A stretch of DNA of 64,000 nucleotides from Armatimonadota bacterium (lineage in GTDB: Bacteria; Armatimonadota; Fimbriimonadia; Fimbriimonadales; Fimbriimonadaceae), in the NCBI GenBank assembly GCA_027451905.1, contig DAIDHV010000007.1:62001-126000 (forward strand), read 5' to 3'. A program made the position numbers and the translations under genes. Below, one piece after another: positions 1-8,532 of this stretch (position 1 is the first letter of the stretch; every line of letters starts with the position of its first letter). Under the pieces are notes generated by a model. That model was not told the DNA's origin, did no database searches, and worked only from the letters and a program-made list of their open reading frames with translations.

Positions 1-658
1 AGCATTCGCTGGGCTTCACGCGGTCATAGACATGGCGTAGCTCTTTCATAAGGTCTTCATCAATAGAAATCCGACCCGCTGTATCAACAATCAAAGCGTC
101 TTTCAGCAGGTGCTTGGTCCTAGCCAGCGCCTTTTCTGCTACTTTGACAGCGGAATCGCCTTGATCTCCAACCTCAACAGGGCAGTCAATGGATTCTCCA
201 AGCACTTCTAGCTGCTTAATCGCGGCTGGGCGCTGGCGATCACAAGCAGCCAAAACAGGATCTTTGCCCTGGGCTTTTAGCCATTTGGCTAGTTTGGCGG
301 CTGTTGTTGTCTTTCCGGAGCCCTGCAGGCCGCAAAGCAAGATGACGGTTGGAGGCTGCGAGCCGTAATTAAATCGGATTGACTCTTCGCCACCTAAGAG
401 TTCGGTGAGCTCGTCGCGTACAATCTTAATAACCATTTGGTCCGCAGTTAAACTTGTGAAGATGTCTTCGCCAACTGCCTTTTCCTTAACCCTTGCAATA
501 AAATCTTTGGCAACCGAGAAGTTGACGTCTGCCTCTAAGAGAGCAACTCGAACTTCTCGCAGCATTTCCGAGACGTCGCTCTCATTAAGTCGTCCCTTTT
601 GGCGAAGAGAACCGAAAACCGACGCAAGCCGCCGCGTTAAATTGTCGAGCATGAACAT
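1..658 (-). CDS. ffh: Signal recognition particle protein Ffh (SRP54), 5' part; 3' end outside window
   Basis: Reading leftward from ATG 658 the frame is open to the window edge and encodes the N domain (starting MFMLDNLTRRLA) followed by the GTPase domain. The P-loop GLQGSGKTTTAAKLA, the KxDR-type segment AACDRQRPAAIKQL and DTAGR are all readable. Ffh binds 4.5S RNA and signal sequences and delivers ribosomes to FtsY at the membrane. The C-terminal M domain lies beyond base 1. A second in-frame ATG at 652 (MLDNL) is equally possible. TATCCT at 663-668 could be a -10 box for a nearly leaderless transcript. The family call is firm; only the exact start is open. Confidence 0.95.
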   Translation of the reverse strand, partial: MFMLDNLTRRLASVFGSLRQKGRLNESDVSEMLREVRVALLEADVNFSVAKDFIARVKEKAVGEDIFTSLTADQMVIKIVRDELTELLGGEESIRFNYGSQPPTVILLCGLQGSGKTTTAAKLAKWLKAQGKDPVLAACDRQRPAAIKQLEVLGESIDCPVEVGDQGDSAVKVAEKALARTKHLLKDALIVDTAGRISIDEDLMKELRHVYDRVKPSEC

Positions 659-804
659 CTAAAGGATACTTGCCCGCAGAAAAAATTGAGTTTATTAAGT
701 CTTACGACCTAATTTGAACAACTTTTAACCCAATTCACAAGTCAATCACCATGAAAATTGGCTAAGAAATAGCCGACAAAAAGCGTATAGAAAGGTAAAA
801 GCAC

Positions 805-1020
805 ATGGACGTGAAGGAAAATCTGAAAGGCAAAGCATCCTACAAGACCGCAAATTTAGTAGCAGGGATCATCGCCGGTGCGGGAGCCGCGTCGTTGGCT
901 TTAATCCTTTTAACTAGGGCGTCACGCGCTCAAGATGCTGAATCGGTGGACCATCTCTTGCATCAGTGCGATAATGCAGCCGATAAGCTGGACAATCGCA
1001 TTAGTTCTCACCAAGCCTAG
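805..1020 (+). CDS. Small single-pass membrane protein, unknown function (YtxH-like)
   Basis: A 71-residue protein with one hydrophobic segment (about residues 19-38, AGIIAGAGAASLALILL) after a basic N-terminus, then a polar, mildly helical tail of about 30 residues. An AGAAAGG-like Shine-Dalgarno (AGAAAGG at about 790-796) precedes the ATG. The layout, a glycine/alanine-rich membrane anchor followed by a charged helix, resembles small YtxH/gas-vesicle-like stress proteins, but the match is only by composition. It is monocistronic and divergent from ffh. A real gene is likely; its role is unknown. Confidence 0.6.
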   Translation: MDVKENLKGKASYKTANLVAGIIAGAGAASLALILLTRASRAQDAESVDHLLHQCDNAADKLDNRISSHQA

Positions 1021-1287
1021 CCGCATCAAATACCATTATCCCTCCAAAAACGCCATCCTTTCTATAAACTTCTGATAATCATTATTATGAATATATTGGG
1101 CTATGAAACGGCTACTCTTCTCTCCAAAGAACAGAGTTCAAGAAAAGTGAGCTGAATGGGTTGAACGATTGAACCATTGTGCCAATCATGATTCGCCCCG
1201 TTGAAGGCCTATCAAAAACCGTGAGAGGCACTTGGAAGCAATTGCCAACTTAAGCGAAGTCTGACCGGAAATGGACTTTTGCCTTCC

Positions 1288-2544
1288 CTATTGCATAGTT
1301 GTAGCTGGAGCGGGGTTTGGCGCCGAAAAAGTGGCGGAAGCCCAGTAAGCCGCGATCAACGAGTACCAAATGATGAAGTAGGGGTCTGAGAACGAAGAAA
1401 ACGTGACGGAGCAAACAATACAAAAGACGTACAAGCCCACCGCATACTTGGTCAATTCTAGGCTCTGACGCCGAATTCCAAGTCCAATCATAGAAAGAAC
1501 AGGTATTTGCAAAGCGATGTAGCCCATGACCCCAAGCTGAAGGCTCCGCATAAACACTTCCGAATCGATAGATGCAGGGGCTTCTGCCAGCGAAAGGCCC
1601 CCAAAGAGGAGTCGATGAGGTTGGCTTAGTGCCCAGCTGATTGTCTGGGCTCGATACGCCACGGAGTAATCTCCACTGAGGGCGTTCAGATTCCCACTTG
1701 CGATAATGGTTAGGTAAGCGTGCATGAATGGTATCACGGCAAACATAACGACAACCGCAGCAGGAATGATGATCAGGCTGGCGAGCAGCCACTGAAACTG
1801 CTTCTTGGAGAGCGAAAGTTTAGAAATGGGTCTGACCGCATAGGCAACACATTCGGCTAGAATGATTGCCGCCATCGCGCTTCTTGAAGCGGTTAGCAAG
1901 ACAAGAATGAGACCGATTATGTAAAAAGTTGGCTTTCCTTGAGCATAAGAAATAAGCCTCCCTAGGATATAAGACAAAAGCCCCAGGATAACCGGGTTCC
2001 CTACAGTCCCGCTTGGACGCAGGCTGATAAACGCAAGTTGGGCGGCAGTTGAAGATGTATTGAGCAGAAACCACTTAATGTAAGGGCTAAGCACAACCAT
2101 AAAAACATTGAGACGCAATAGTTCACATGCCACCGCAAATAGCTGGAGGAGCAAAAAGCTAGCTGCAAATTGAATAAATACGCTGGACAAGCGAGGACGC
2201 ACTCGAAAGATCGAATAGAACAGGGTGAATCCCAGAAAAAACTGAATCGGAATCAGGAAGTAAAGCAGGTCTTTGATCTGCAGCAACGGATTATAGGGTC
2301 GATTGATAAGGGCAACAAATAGCAAGTAACCGGCACTTCCTAAGCTAGCAACAAATAAAAATCGGGGTCCAAAGTAGATTTTCTTTGCCACAACCAGTAG
2401 TGCAGAGGCAGGAATTATTGTTGGGATCGGAAGCCCACCGATTCTGACAATGGGCGCAAAAACGACGAGGACAAGTAGAAAAACAAGGGCGAAACTAGAC
2501 TTTGAGATAGCATGAGAACGTGGCCTCGAGATCGCAATGTTCAT
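1288..2544 (-). CDS. O-antigen ligase/polymerase-like membrane protein (Wzy-like)
   Basis: A 418-residue protein made almost entirely of hydrophobic helices (about 10-12 predicted by eye), with one larger polar loop around residues 270-310 between late helices. This is the usual architecture of Wzy polymerases and WaaL ligases. These proteins act in the inner membrane, joining undecaprenyl-linked repeat units or attaching chains to a carrier. Its start codon overlaps the end of the upstream glycosyltransferase gene by 4 nt, so the two are co-transcribed, and the whole neighbourhood concerns surface polysaccharide. Polymerase versus ligase cannot be told from sequence alone. Confidence 0.75.
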   Translation of the reverse strand: MNIAISRPRSHAISKSSFALVFLLVLVVFAPIVRIGGLPIPTIIPASALLVVAKKIYFGPRFLFVASLGSAGYLLFVALINRPYNPLLQIKDLLYFLIPIQFFLGFTLFYSIFRVRPRLSSVFIQFAASFLLLQLFAVACELLRLNVFMVVLSPYIKWFLLNTSSTAAQLAFISLRPSGTVGNPVILGLLSYILGRLISYAQGKPTFYIIGLILVLLTASRSAMAAIILAECVAYAVRPISKLSLSKKQFQWLLASLIIIPAAVVVMFAVIPFMHAYLTIIASGNLNALSGDYSVAYRAQTISWALSQPHRLLFGGLSLAEAPASIDSEVFMRSLQLGVMGYIALQIPVLSMIGLGIRRQSLELTKYAVGLYVFCIVCSVTFSSFSDPYFIIWYSLIAAYWASATFSAPNPAPATTMQ

Positions 2545-3812
2545 CCCTTGGCAACCTTCTCAACGAGGTCCGCATAGTGGCAGATCTGGTTGTCATTGTC
2601 ATATTCCATTGCCAAATTCCAGCCCTTCTTGCCCATACTTAGCCTTAATTCAGTTTGGCATTCGAGCTTGCAAAGTGCCGAGTACAATGATTCGCCATTC
2701 CCTGCTTCATATTGAAGCCCAACGTGTTCCCGCTCAATGACGCCCTGCACTTCGCCGGTAAGAGAGCTCACAACTGGCAGGCCGGCCGCTATATAGTCGT
2801 AAAACTTATCTGGCATTTCAACATTAGAAAAGCGACTATAAGCACTCAGGCCCACATCACAAGAGGAATAGAGCTCTGGCAGTTGGTTTGGAGGCAGCTT
2901 ACCTAGGTAAAGCAAGTTGTCCATTTGAGCCGCCTTAGCTTCCACAAAATCCCTCATGGGGCCGTCGCCAGCAAGAACAAATCGCACTCTGCCCCCATTG
3001 TTTTGAGAAATCTCCGCAGCCGTGATAATGGCACCAAGATCATACGAAGGGCCCAATGTTCCCGCAAAAACAGCTCTAAATTCGCCCTCTTTGCGCTCAG
3101 GAAGTAATCCTTGTTTCGGATGGTCGAGGCTTTCCCGAAACGCTTTGACATCAATTCCGTTGTAGGCAACGCAAAAAGGCTTGAGCTGACCAGGATCAGC
3201 GGCTTGCTGAACAACATCCATATAGGGCTTAGCCAGTGTTGTGTAGCCAGACGCCGCTTTCCAGTTCCGTAATCGAACTGCAAAAAACGGGGCAAAAATA
3301 ATGTGGCCAAGTTTGCTTAATGGCTTAGGAAGGGCTGCAATCCAAAATTCTGGCCAAAGGTCCACCGTATCTATGATCAACGGCACCTTGAAATGGCGCG
3401 CGAGCCTGTACCCGGCTGCTCCGTTTACCTGCGGTGGATCATGAGCCACAACGATATCGGGGGGGCTGGTTTTGAGCCCCTGCTTCCAAATCCGCCAAGC
3501 CAAAACCGTCTCATAAACCAATCTGCCAAGACCAATATTTTTTCTGTACATTGTCGAAGGCAGAATCCGCACTGTATAGCCAGGCTGGACTTCCCTATCT
3601 TCAGCTCCAGTTGATCGTATGGTTTTGGATCGATGGGAGATGTTGCCGGTCCAAAGAGTTACGTTATGGCCGCGGCGAGAAAGCTCGTAAGCCAAAAGTG
3701 AGGATCGGCCAGCTCTCCAGTCTTCTCCGGGAAGATTGACGTAGGGGTTGATCAGCCATACATTCAGGCGAAGGTTGGATTCTCCTGAGTTGGAGCGCGG
3801 GCTCGCTGGCAT
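2541..3812 (-). CDS. Glycosyltransferase family 4 (WbuB-like)
   Basis: A 423-residue GT-B enzyme. The N-terminal half begins with a nucleotide-sugar-type motif (NPYVNLPGEDWRAGR) typical of WbuB/WbpH-like enzymes. The C-terminal Rossmann half has AVFAGTLG, VLAGDGP and the late acidic segment (NVEMPDKFYDYIAAGLPVV) that holds the donor-binding glutamate. It probably transfers a sugar to a lipid-linked intermediate on the cytoplasmic face. It is the first gene of a two-gene operon with the Wzy-like gene. TAAAAT lies 9 nt before the ATG (3822-3827), a possible -10 for a short-leader transcript. Donor and acceptor are unknown. Confidence 0.85.
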   Translation of the reverse strand: MPASPRSNSGESNLRLNVWLINPYVNLPGEDWRAGRSSLLAYELSRRGHNVTLWTGNISHRSKTIRSTGAEDREVQPGYTVRILPSTMYRKNIGLGRLVYETVLAWRIWKQGLKTSPPDIVVAHDPPQVNGAAGYRLARHFKVPLIIDTVDLWPEFWIAALPKPLSKLGHIIFAPFFAVRLRNWKAASGYTTLAKPYMDVVQQAADPGQLKPFCVAYNGIDVKAFRESLDHPKQGLLPERKEGEFRAVFAGTLGPSYDLGAIITAAEISQNNGGRVRFVLAGDGPMRDFVEAKAAQMDNLLYLGKLPPNQLPELYSSCDVGLSAYSRFSNVEMPDKFYDYIAAGLPVVSSLTGEVQGVIEREHVGLQYEAGNGESLYSALCKLECQTELRLSMGKKGWNLAMEYDNDNQICHYADLVEKVAKG

Positions 3813-3821
3813 GAATCCTAT

Positions 3822-3827
3822 ATTTTA
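3822..3827 (-). promoter_or_regulatory. Candidate -10 box 9 nt before the GT4 start
   Basis: TAAAAT on the minus strand ends 9 nt before the ATG at 3812. No convincing -35 is seen. It is one of a series of TANNNT hexamers placed just before start codons in this window. Confidence 0.35.
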
Positions 3828-3913
3828 CTCGCGAAAGCGGCTTAAATTAAATCCCAAGTTTTCCGATTAAGCAACGAAGGTCCAGGGGATTGCGGCGTGA
3901 GGCTTGGAGTAAA

Positions 3914-4702
3914 ATGACTAAGTTCGTTAATTATTCAATGAAGGTTGTTATTCTCTGCGGAGGGCTTGGAACGCGATTTAAAGAGGAGACTGAGGTTCGC
4001 CCGAAACCGATGATAGAAATCGGCGGTCAGCCCATTCTTTGGCACATCATGAACATCTACGCGTCTCAAGGGTTCAACGAATTTGTACTAGCTCTTGGTT
4101 ATAAGCAAGATTATATTAAAAAGTTTTTCGTGGACTTTTGCAGCCTGAGCGGGGATTTAACGGTGGACCTTGGGAGTGGAAAAACTACTCTGCAAAGGCG
4201 AGAATCCCCTAATTGGAAGGTGCATTTGATTGATACCGGCCTCAACACGAATACAGCGGGCAGAATCCATCACCTTAAAAGTTGGGTTGGATCGGAGACT
4301 TTTATGATGACTTACGGGGATGGTGTGGGAGACATTGATCTACATAGCCTAATAGACCATCACAAAAAGTGCTCGTTAAAAGCCACCGTCACCGCGGTTC
4401 GACCACCGGCTAGGTTTGGTGGAATTGAGTTTGATAATGACCGAGTGGCGGCATTCACAGAGAAGCCCCAGAGTGGGGAAGGTTGGATCAATGGCGGTTT
4501 TTTTGTCCTTGAATCTACCGTGTTTGACTACATTCAAGGTGATGAATCTTGGGAAAAAGGGCCCTTAGAGCGAATAGCCAAGGACGGACAGCTTGCAGCC
4601 TATCAGCACTTTGGCTTCTGGCAGGCTATGGACACCCTTCGTGAGAAGCAGTTGTTAGAGGGACTTTGGGAATCGGGTAACGCCCCTTGGAAAATGAAAT
4701 GA
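3914..4702 (+). CDS. rfbF: Glucose-1-phosphate cytidylyltransferase
   Basis: Makes CDP-glucose from CTP and glucose-1-phosphate, the entry step to CDP-linked 6-deoxyhexoses. The nucleotidyltransferase signature [11 protein letters not shown]...[10 protein letters not shown] sits at the N-terminus; the metal-binding MTYGDGVGD and the AFTEKPQSG loop follow. Length (about 262 aa) matches the family. ATG 3914 has GGAG upstream at 3906-3909; the conserved family start would be ATG 3938 (MKVVILCGG), so either may be used. The stop overlaps the rfbG start (ATGA). This is the first gene of a forward operon that continues into CDP-sugar modification. Confidence 0.92.
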   Translation: MTKFVNYSMKVVILCGGLGTRFKEETEVRPKPMIEIGGQPILWHIMNIYASQGFNEFVLALGYKQDYIKKFFVDFCSLSGDLTVDLGSGKTTLQRRESPNWKVHLIDTGLNTNTAGRIHHLKSWVGSETFMMTYGDGVGDIDLHSLIDHHKKCSLKATVTAVRPPARFGGIEFDNDRVAAFTEKPQSGEGWINGGFFVLESTVFDYIQGDESWEKGPLERIAKDGQLAAYQHFGFWQAMDTLREKQLLEGLWESGNAPWKMK

Positions 4703-5697
4703 ATTTTTGGGATCGACGTCCAGTTTTTGTCACAGGAGCCACTGGCTTGGTCGGCCATGCTCTTACTCGTCGGCTTCTCAATGCAGGAGCGGAAGTCGTT
4801 TGCCTTGTTCGTGACTGGGTACCGCAATCCGAAGTTGTTCGAAGCGAGTTGATTGACAGGTGCCGCGTCGTGCGCGGAGATCTCTCGGATCGAGACTTAA
4901 TCGAGCGGGCTTTGGGTGAATACGAGATTCAAACTGTGATTCATCTTGCTGCCCAAACGATTGTTGGCATCGCAAACCGGAATCCTATCAGCACTTTTGA
5001 ATCCAACATTGCTGGCACTTGGAACCTTTTAGAAGCATGCCGCCGCTCGCCAAAGGTCACCGAAATCGTTCTTGCATCTTCGGATAAGGCTTATGGAGAC
5101 CAAACCGTACTTCCCTACACCGAAGAAACTCCCCTCCAAGGCAGGCATCCCTATGATGTCAGTAAAAGCTGTGCAGACCTCATCGCACAGACGTACTTTG
5201 AAACATACAAACTGCCGATTGCGATTACCCGGTGCGGAAACTTCTACGGTCCTGGCGACCTGAATTGGAATCGGATAGTTCCAGGCACGATCAGGTCTCT
5301 GCACTTCCACGAGGCACCAGTTATTCGATCTGATGGCAAATTTGTCCGGGACTATTTTTATGTTGAGGACGGTGCATTTGCCTACACGACATTGGCTGAA
5401 GCAATCGCCTGTAAACAAAGGGTTGTGGGTGAGGCATTTAATTTTTCAAATGAAATCCAGGTTGACGTCCTCCATTTAGTCAAACAGATTCAAGAAGCGA
5501 TGGGTAGCAAGATTGAGCCAGTGATTCTCAACGAAGCGAGCCACGAAATTCGGCATCAATTTCTTGATGCCTCCAAGGCGCGAAAAGTCTTAAGCTGGGA
5601 GCCTCAATACACCCTAGAACAGGGTCTCAAGGAAACTGTAGAGTGGTACAGCGCATACCTTCTTGAGCACGAAAGGAGCCTGGCGGTACAACGGTGA
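4699..5697 (+). CDS. rfbG: CDP-glucose 4,6-dehydratase
   Basis: An extended short-chain dehydrogenase that converts CDP-glucose to CDP-4-keto-6-deoxyglucose. Visible are the NAD-binding [25 protein letters not shown], the SSDKAYGD segment and the YxxxK pair in [10 protein letters not shown], followed by [10 protein letters not shown], typical of RfbG/DdhB. The ATG at 4699 overlaps the rfbF stop (ATGA) and has GGAAA upstream; a longer TTG start at 4687 lies inside rfbF and is less likely. Length, about 332 aa, is slightly shorter than the usual 355. The pairing with rfbF makes the substrate assignment strong. Confidence 0.92.
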   Translation: MNFWDRRPVFVTGATGLVGHALTRRLLNAGAEVVCLVRDWVPQSEVVRSELIDRCRVVRGDLSDRDLIERALGEYEIQTVIHLAAQTIVGIANRNPISTFESNIAGTWNLLEACRRSPKVTEIVLASSDKAYGDQTVLPYTEETPLQGRHPYDVSKSCADLIAQTYFETYKLPIAITRCGNFYGPGDLNWNRIVPGTIRSLHFHEAPVIRSDGKFVRDYFYVEDGAFAYTTLAEAIACKQRVVGEAFNFSNEIQVDVLHLVKQIQEAMGSKIEPVILNEASHEIRHQFLDASKARKVLSWEPQYTLEQGLKETVEWYSAYLLEHERSLAVQR

Positions 5698-6635
5698 AAG
5701 TCTTCCTCACCGGAGCCACTGGATTTATCGGTAGCGCAACTGCGCGGGCCCTCGTTGCCAAGGGCCATCAGGTCATGATCCTCGCTCGGTCAGAGGCTAA
5801 TTTCTTTCGGATCGAGCCTGTGCTTTCAAACTTAGAGCTTTGTACAGGATCCCTGGCTGAACCAGATTCCTATTCTGCTCAGTTGAAAGCTTTTGCTCCA
5901 GATTGCCTTATTCATTGCGCTTGGGCTGGTGTCGGCCAGCGTCATGGTGAGGATCGGCATCAATTTGAGAATGTTTCAGACGCAGTTCGTTTGGTTGAAA
6001 TTGGAATCGATGCAGGCATGTCTAGTTTTGTGGCGCTTGGTTCCCAGGCCGAATACGGCCCCCTAAACGGCGTTGCCAAAGAGACCAGCCCTTTATCACC
6101 AGCCAGCGATTACGGACGAGCGAAGATAGAGGCTCAGAAGTCTATAGCGTCAACACTTGCCCCTCATTCTATTCCGTTTGCTTGGCTGCGCGTATTCTCG
6201 ACCTATGGTCCTGGAGACGATAGTCGGTGGCTTATTCCCTCTCTGATTCAGAACATGTTGAATGGCAAGCCGTTCCCGCTGACAAGGGGCGAACAGCTTT
6301 GGGATTACCTCTATGTTGAAGACGCCGCTGACGCGATCTCAATCGCGGCTGAACTGAAAATCAGCGGAATTTTCAACCTCGGCAGCGGCAAAGCCATTCC
6401 GATGCGGCAGATTTTTCAGTTTCTTAGAGACGCAATCGACCCCGAGTACCAGCTTGGCTTGGGGGAATTACCCTATCGCGTTGACCAAGTCATGCACCTT
6501 GAAGCCGACATTTCGCGTCTGAGTACCGTAGCCGGTTGGCAGCCAAAGGTCGCGATCGAGGAAGGACTCATCAAAACAGTGGAGCAATTCAAATTTCAAT
6601 CCTCCCAACCGTCTTTAGAAAAAGCCCATGCTTAG
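5694..6635 (+). CDS. NAD(P)-dependent epimerase/reductase acting on a CDP-sugar (probable)
   Basis: A 313-residue extended SDR protein: [14 protein letters not shown] for NAD(P), [18 protein letters not shown] and the YxxxK motif in YGRAKIEAQ, then [11 protein letters not shown]. It starts at GTG 5694, overlapping the rfbG stop (GTGA), so it is translationally coupled. In CDP-dideoxyhexose clusters this position is held by the final 4-keto reductase or epimerase (abequose, paratose or tyvelose synthases, or the reductase of yersiniose synthesis). Which one applies here cannot be read from sequence; no ddhC/ddhD (3-deoxygenation) gene is present nearby. Confidence 0.8.
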   Translation: MKVFLTGATGFIGSATARALVAKGHQVMILARSEANFFRIEPVLSNLELCTGSLAEPDSYSAQLKAFAPDCLIHCAWAGVGQRHGEDRHQFENVSDAVRLVEIGIDAGMSSFVALGSQAEYGPLNGVAKETSPLSPASDYGRAKIEAQKSIASTLAPHSIPFAWLRVFSTYGPGDDSRWLIPSLIQNMLNGKPFPLTRGEQLWDYLYVEDAADAISIAAELKISGIFNLGSGKAIPMRQIFQFLRDAIDPEYQLGLGELPYRVDQVMHLEADISRLSTVAGWQPKVAIEEGLIKTVEQFKFQSSQPSLEKAHA

Positions 6636-6654
6636 AACTACGAAATTACATGTT

Positions 6655-6660
6655 AGAATT
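6655..6660 (+). promoter_or_regulatory. Candidate -10 box (TAGAAT) upstream of the ThDP enzyme
   Basis: TAGAAT lies about 16 nt after TTAGAA, which overlaps the end of the preceding gene. Together they form a weak sigma-70-like promoter that could start a transcript about 80 nt before the next gene. Confidence 0.3.
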
Positions 6661-6744
6661 CTGAGCGTTAAGGGACGGGAGTAAAGTCAAGGTTTACTGA
6701 GTGGAAAGCAAAGAATTACAAATGACCAAGGATAAACACAGCTG

Positions 6745-8508
6745 ATGGCAACTGAACTCACTACAACGGAAGAAAAGCAAATTAGACGCGGAGCCGATTG
6801 CCTTGCCGATTGGCTCAAGGTTCAAGGAATCACCACCATCTTTCAACTTTCAGGGGGAATGATCATGCAAATCATAGATTCCCTTCATCTGGCAGGGGGA
6901 TTCTCTATCGTGACCGTTCAGCATGAGCAGGCAGCAGCCTTTGCCGCCGAGGCGATCGGCAAGCTTTCTGGAAGGCCAGGGCTCGCGGTAGCGACGAGCG
7001 GCCCGGGGGCCATAAATCTTCTAACTGGAGTGGGGTCTGCTTTTTTTGACAGCAGTCCCGCCATGTTCATTACGGGGCAAGTTAACCGGCATGAACGAAA
7101 GAACGAGCTTCCAATCCGCCAGCTTGGGTTTCAAGAGACAGATGTTCTAACGATGGCGGGGCCGATCACAAAAAAGACCTTCGAAGTATCAACCTTTGAA
7201 GATCTGTTGCCAATCTTGAATACCGCCCTTGAAACTTCAATGGGTGGACGTCCTGGGTCTGTGCTCATAGACCTTCCGATGGATATTTCTCGGGCAACCG
7301 TCAACTCTTATGAGGAACCGACGCGAATAGAAAGGCCCCTTGGTCCTTCGGCTTCAGCCGCGGCTATTGCCCGCATTCTAGAGTTAAGAAAGCAGTCTCA
7401 GAAGCCGCTTATCCTTGCCGGATCAGGGGTTCGAGGGTCACATTCAGCCGAAATCCTAGCAGAGGTTGCCACAAGGCTTGATATTCCAGTTGTTTGGTCT
7501 CTCCTTGCGGTGGATTGCCTTCCTAGCGAGCATCCACACAATGTAGGCATGATTGGCACCTATGGCAATCGGTGGGCGAATATTGCGCTTTCGGAAGCAG
7601 ATTTCCTGTTGGTGCTTGGAAGTCGGTTAGATATCCGTCAGACCGGAGCTGATACAAAGTCGTTCAAAGGGGGACGTCCGATTGTCCATGTGGATATTGA
7701 TTCCGGCGAGATCAATGCCCGAATACACGGCTGCGAGCCGATTTGTGCCGATGTTCGCCAAGTACTGGACGCTCTGAATGAAGCCGAGACATCCGGCATA
7801 CAGCCATGCACAGATTGGAAAAATTCTATCAGGCAACTCCGCTCAGAATGGCCCGACACCAAAGAACTTGAAGGGCGCATTGATGGCATCAATCCAAACC
7901 ATCTGATGCATGTCCTTTCCGCATCTGGTCAGGCGGCTGCCTACTGCGTTGATGTAGGTCAACATCAAATGTGGGCTGCTCAGTCCATCAAAATTCATGA
8001 GGGGCAACGATTTTTGACCTCTGGGGGAATGGGGGCCATGGGCTACGCTCTTCCTGCTGGCATCGGTGCTGCCTGCCATTACAACAGCAAAAAGCCGATT
8101 GTTGTTATCGCAGGGGATGCCGGCTTTCAACTCAACATCCAAGAACTGCAGACGGTCAAGAGGAACAATCTTCCTATAAAAATTGTCATCGTCAACAATC
8201 GAGCTCATGGCATGACAAGACAATTCCAAGATTCTTACTTCGGCAGCCGATACGAGGCCACCGTCTGGGGATATGACACTCCTGACTTTGCGAAAGTTGC
8301 CGAAGCCTTTGGGATTAAAGGACTGTCTGTTTCGGATCCTGATAAGTTGAATGCTGCCATCACCGAACTTTGGAAAGATCCCCTTGCTCCTGCCTTGGTT
8401 GAAGTCATGATTGATACCCATGCCAATGCCTACCCCAAGATGGCATTTGGGCTGCCGATTTCGGAGATGGAACCCTTTGCAAAGCCGATAGCGATGGAAG
8501 GCACCTAA
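6745..8508 (+). CDS. ThDP-dependent acetolactate-synthase-like enzyme, probable branched-chain sugar synthase (YerE-like)
   Basis: A 587-residue enzyme with the full ThDP fold: the N-terminal Pyr domain with catalytic Glu61 in QHEQAAAFAAE, a central domain (about 190-340), and a C-terminal PP domain with GDAGF...NN (about 458-485) that binds ThDP-Mg. It resembles acetolactate synthase, but it lies inside a CDP-sugar operon and has the RQLGFQETD segment in place of the usual AFQE stretch. By family knowledge, YerE of Yersinia is such an enzyme and adds a two-carbon unit from pyruvate to a CDP-4-keto sugar. I infer the same kind of chemistry here. An ordinary biosynthetic acetolactate synthase cannot be excluded; no small subunit (ilvN) is adjacent. 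Confidence 0.75.
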   Translation: MATELTTTEEKQIRRGADCLADWLKVQGITTIFQLSGGMIMQIIDSLHLAGGFSIVTVQHEQAAAFAAEAIGKLSGRPGLAVATSGPGAINLLTGVGSAFFDSSPAMFITGQVNRHERKNELPIRQLGFQETDVLTMAGPITKKTFEVSTFEDLLPILNTALETSMGGRPGSVLIDLPMDISRATVNSYEEPTRIERPLGPSASAAAIARILELRKQSQKPLILAGSGVRGSHSAEILAEVATRLDIPVVWSLLAVDCLPSEHPHNVGMIGTYGNRWANIALSEADFLLVLGSRLDIRQTGADTKSFKGGRPIVHVDIDSGEINARIHGCEPICADVRQVLDALNEAETSGIQPCTDWKNSIRQLRSEWPDTKELEGRIDGINPNHLMHVLSASGQAAAYCVDVGQHQMWAAQSIKIHEGQRFLTSGGMGAMGYALPAGIGAACHYNSKKPIVVIAGDAGFQLNIQELQTVKRNNLPIKIVIVNNRAHGMTRQFQDSYFGSRYEATVWGYDTPDFAKVAEAFGIKGLSVSDPDKLNAAITELWKDPLAPALVEVMIDTHANAYPKMAFGLPISEMEPFAKPIAMEGT

Positions 8509-8532
8509 GCTTTCCGCAACTATGGGTGAAGA

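Noticed and set aside
1021-1287. Small gene or RNA in the 267-nt gap
   Set aside because: No frame with a ribosome site and no stable structure were found by eye; only a short direct repeat (TTGAAC/TTGAAC) is visible.
1250-1792. 180-codon minus-strand open frame
   Set aside because: It overlaps the Wzy-like gene in another frame and its translation has no recognisable domain or membrane pattern.
7843-8421. 192-codon open frame opposite the ThDP gene
   Set aside because: It is a mirror frame of a well-conserved coding sequence with no ribosome site or domain.
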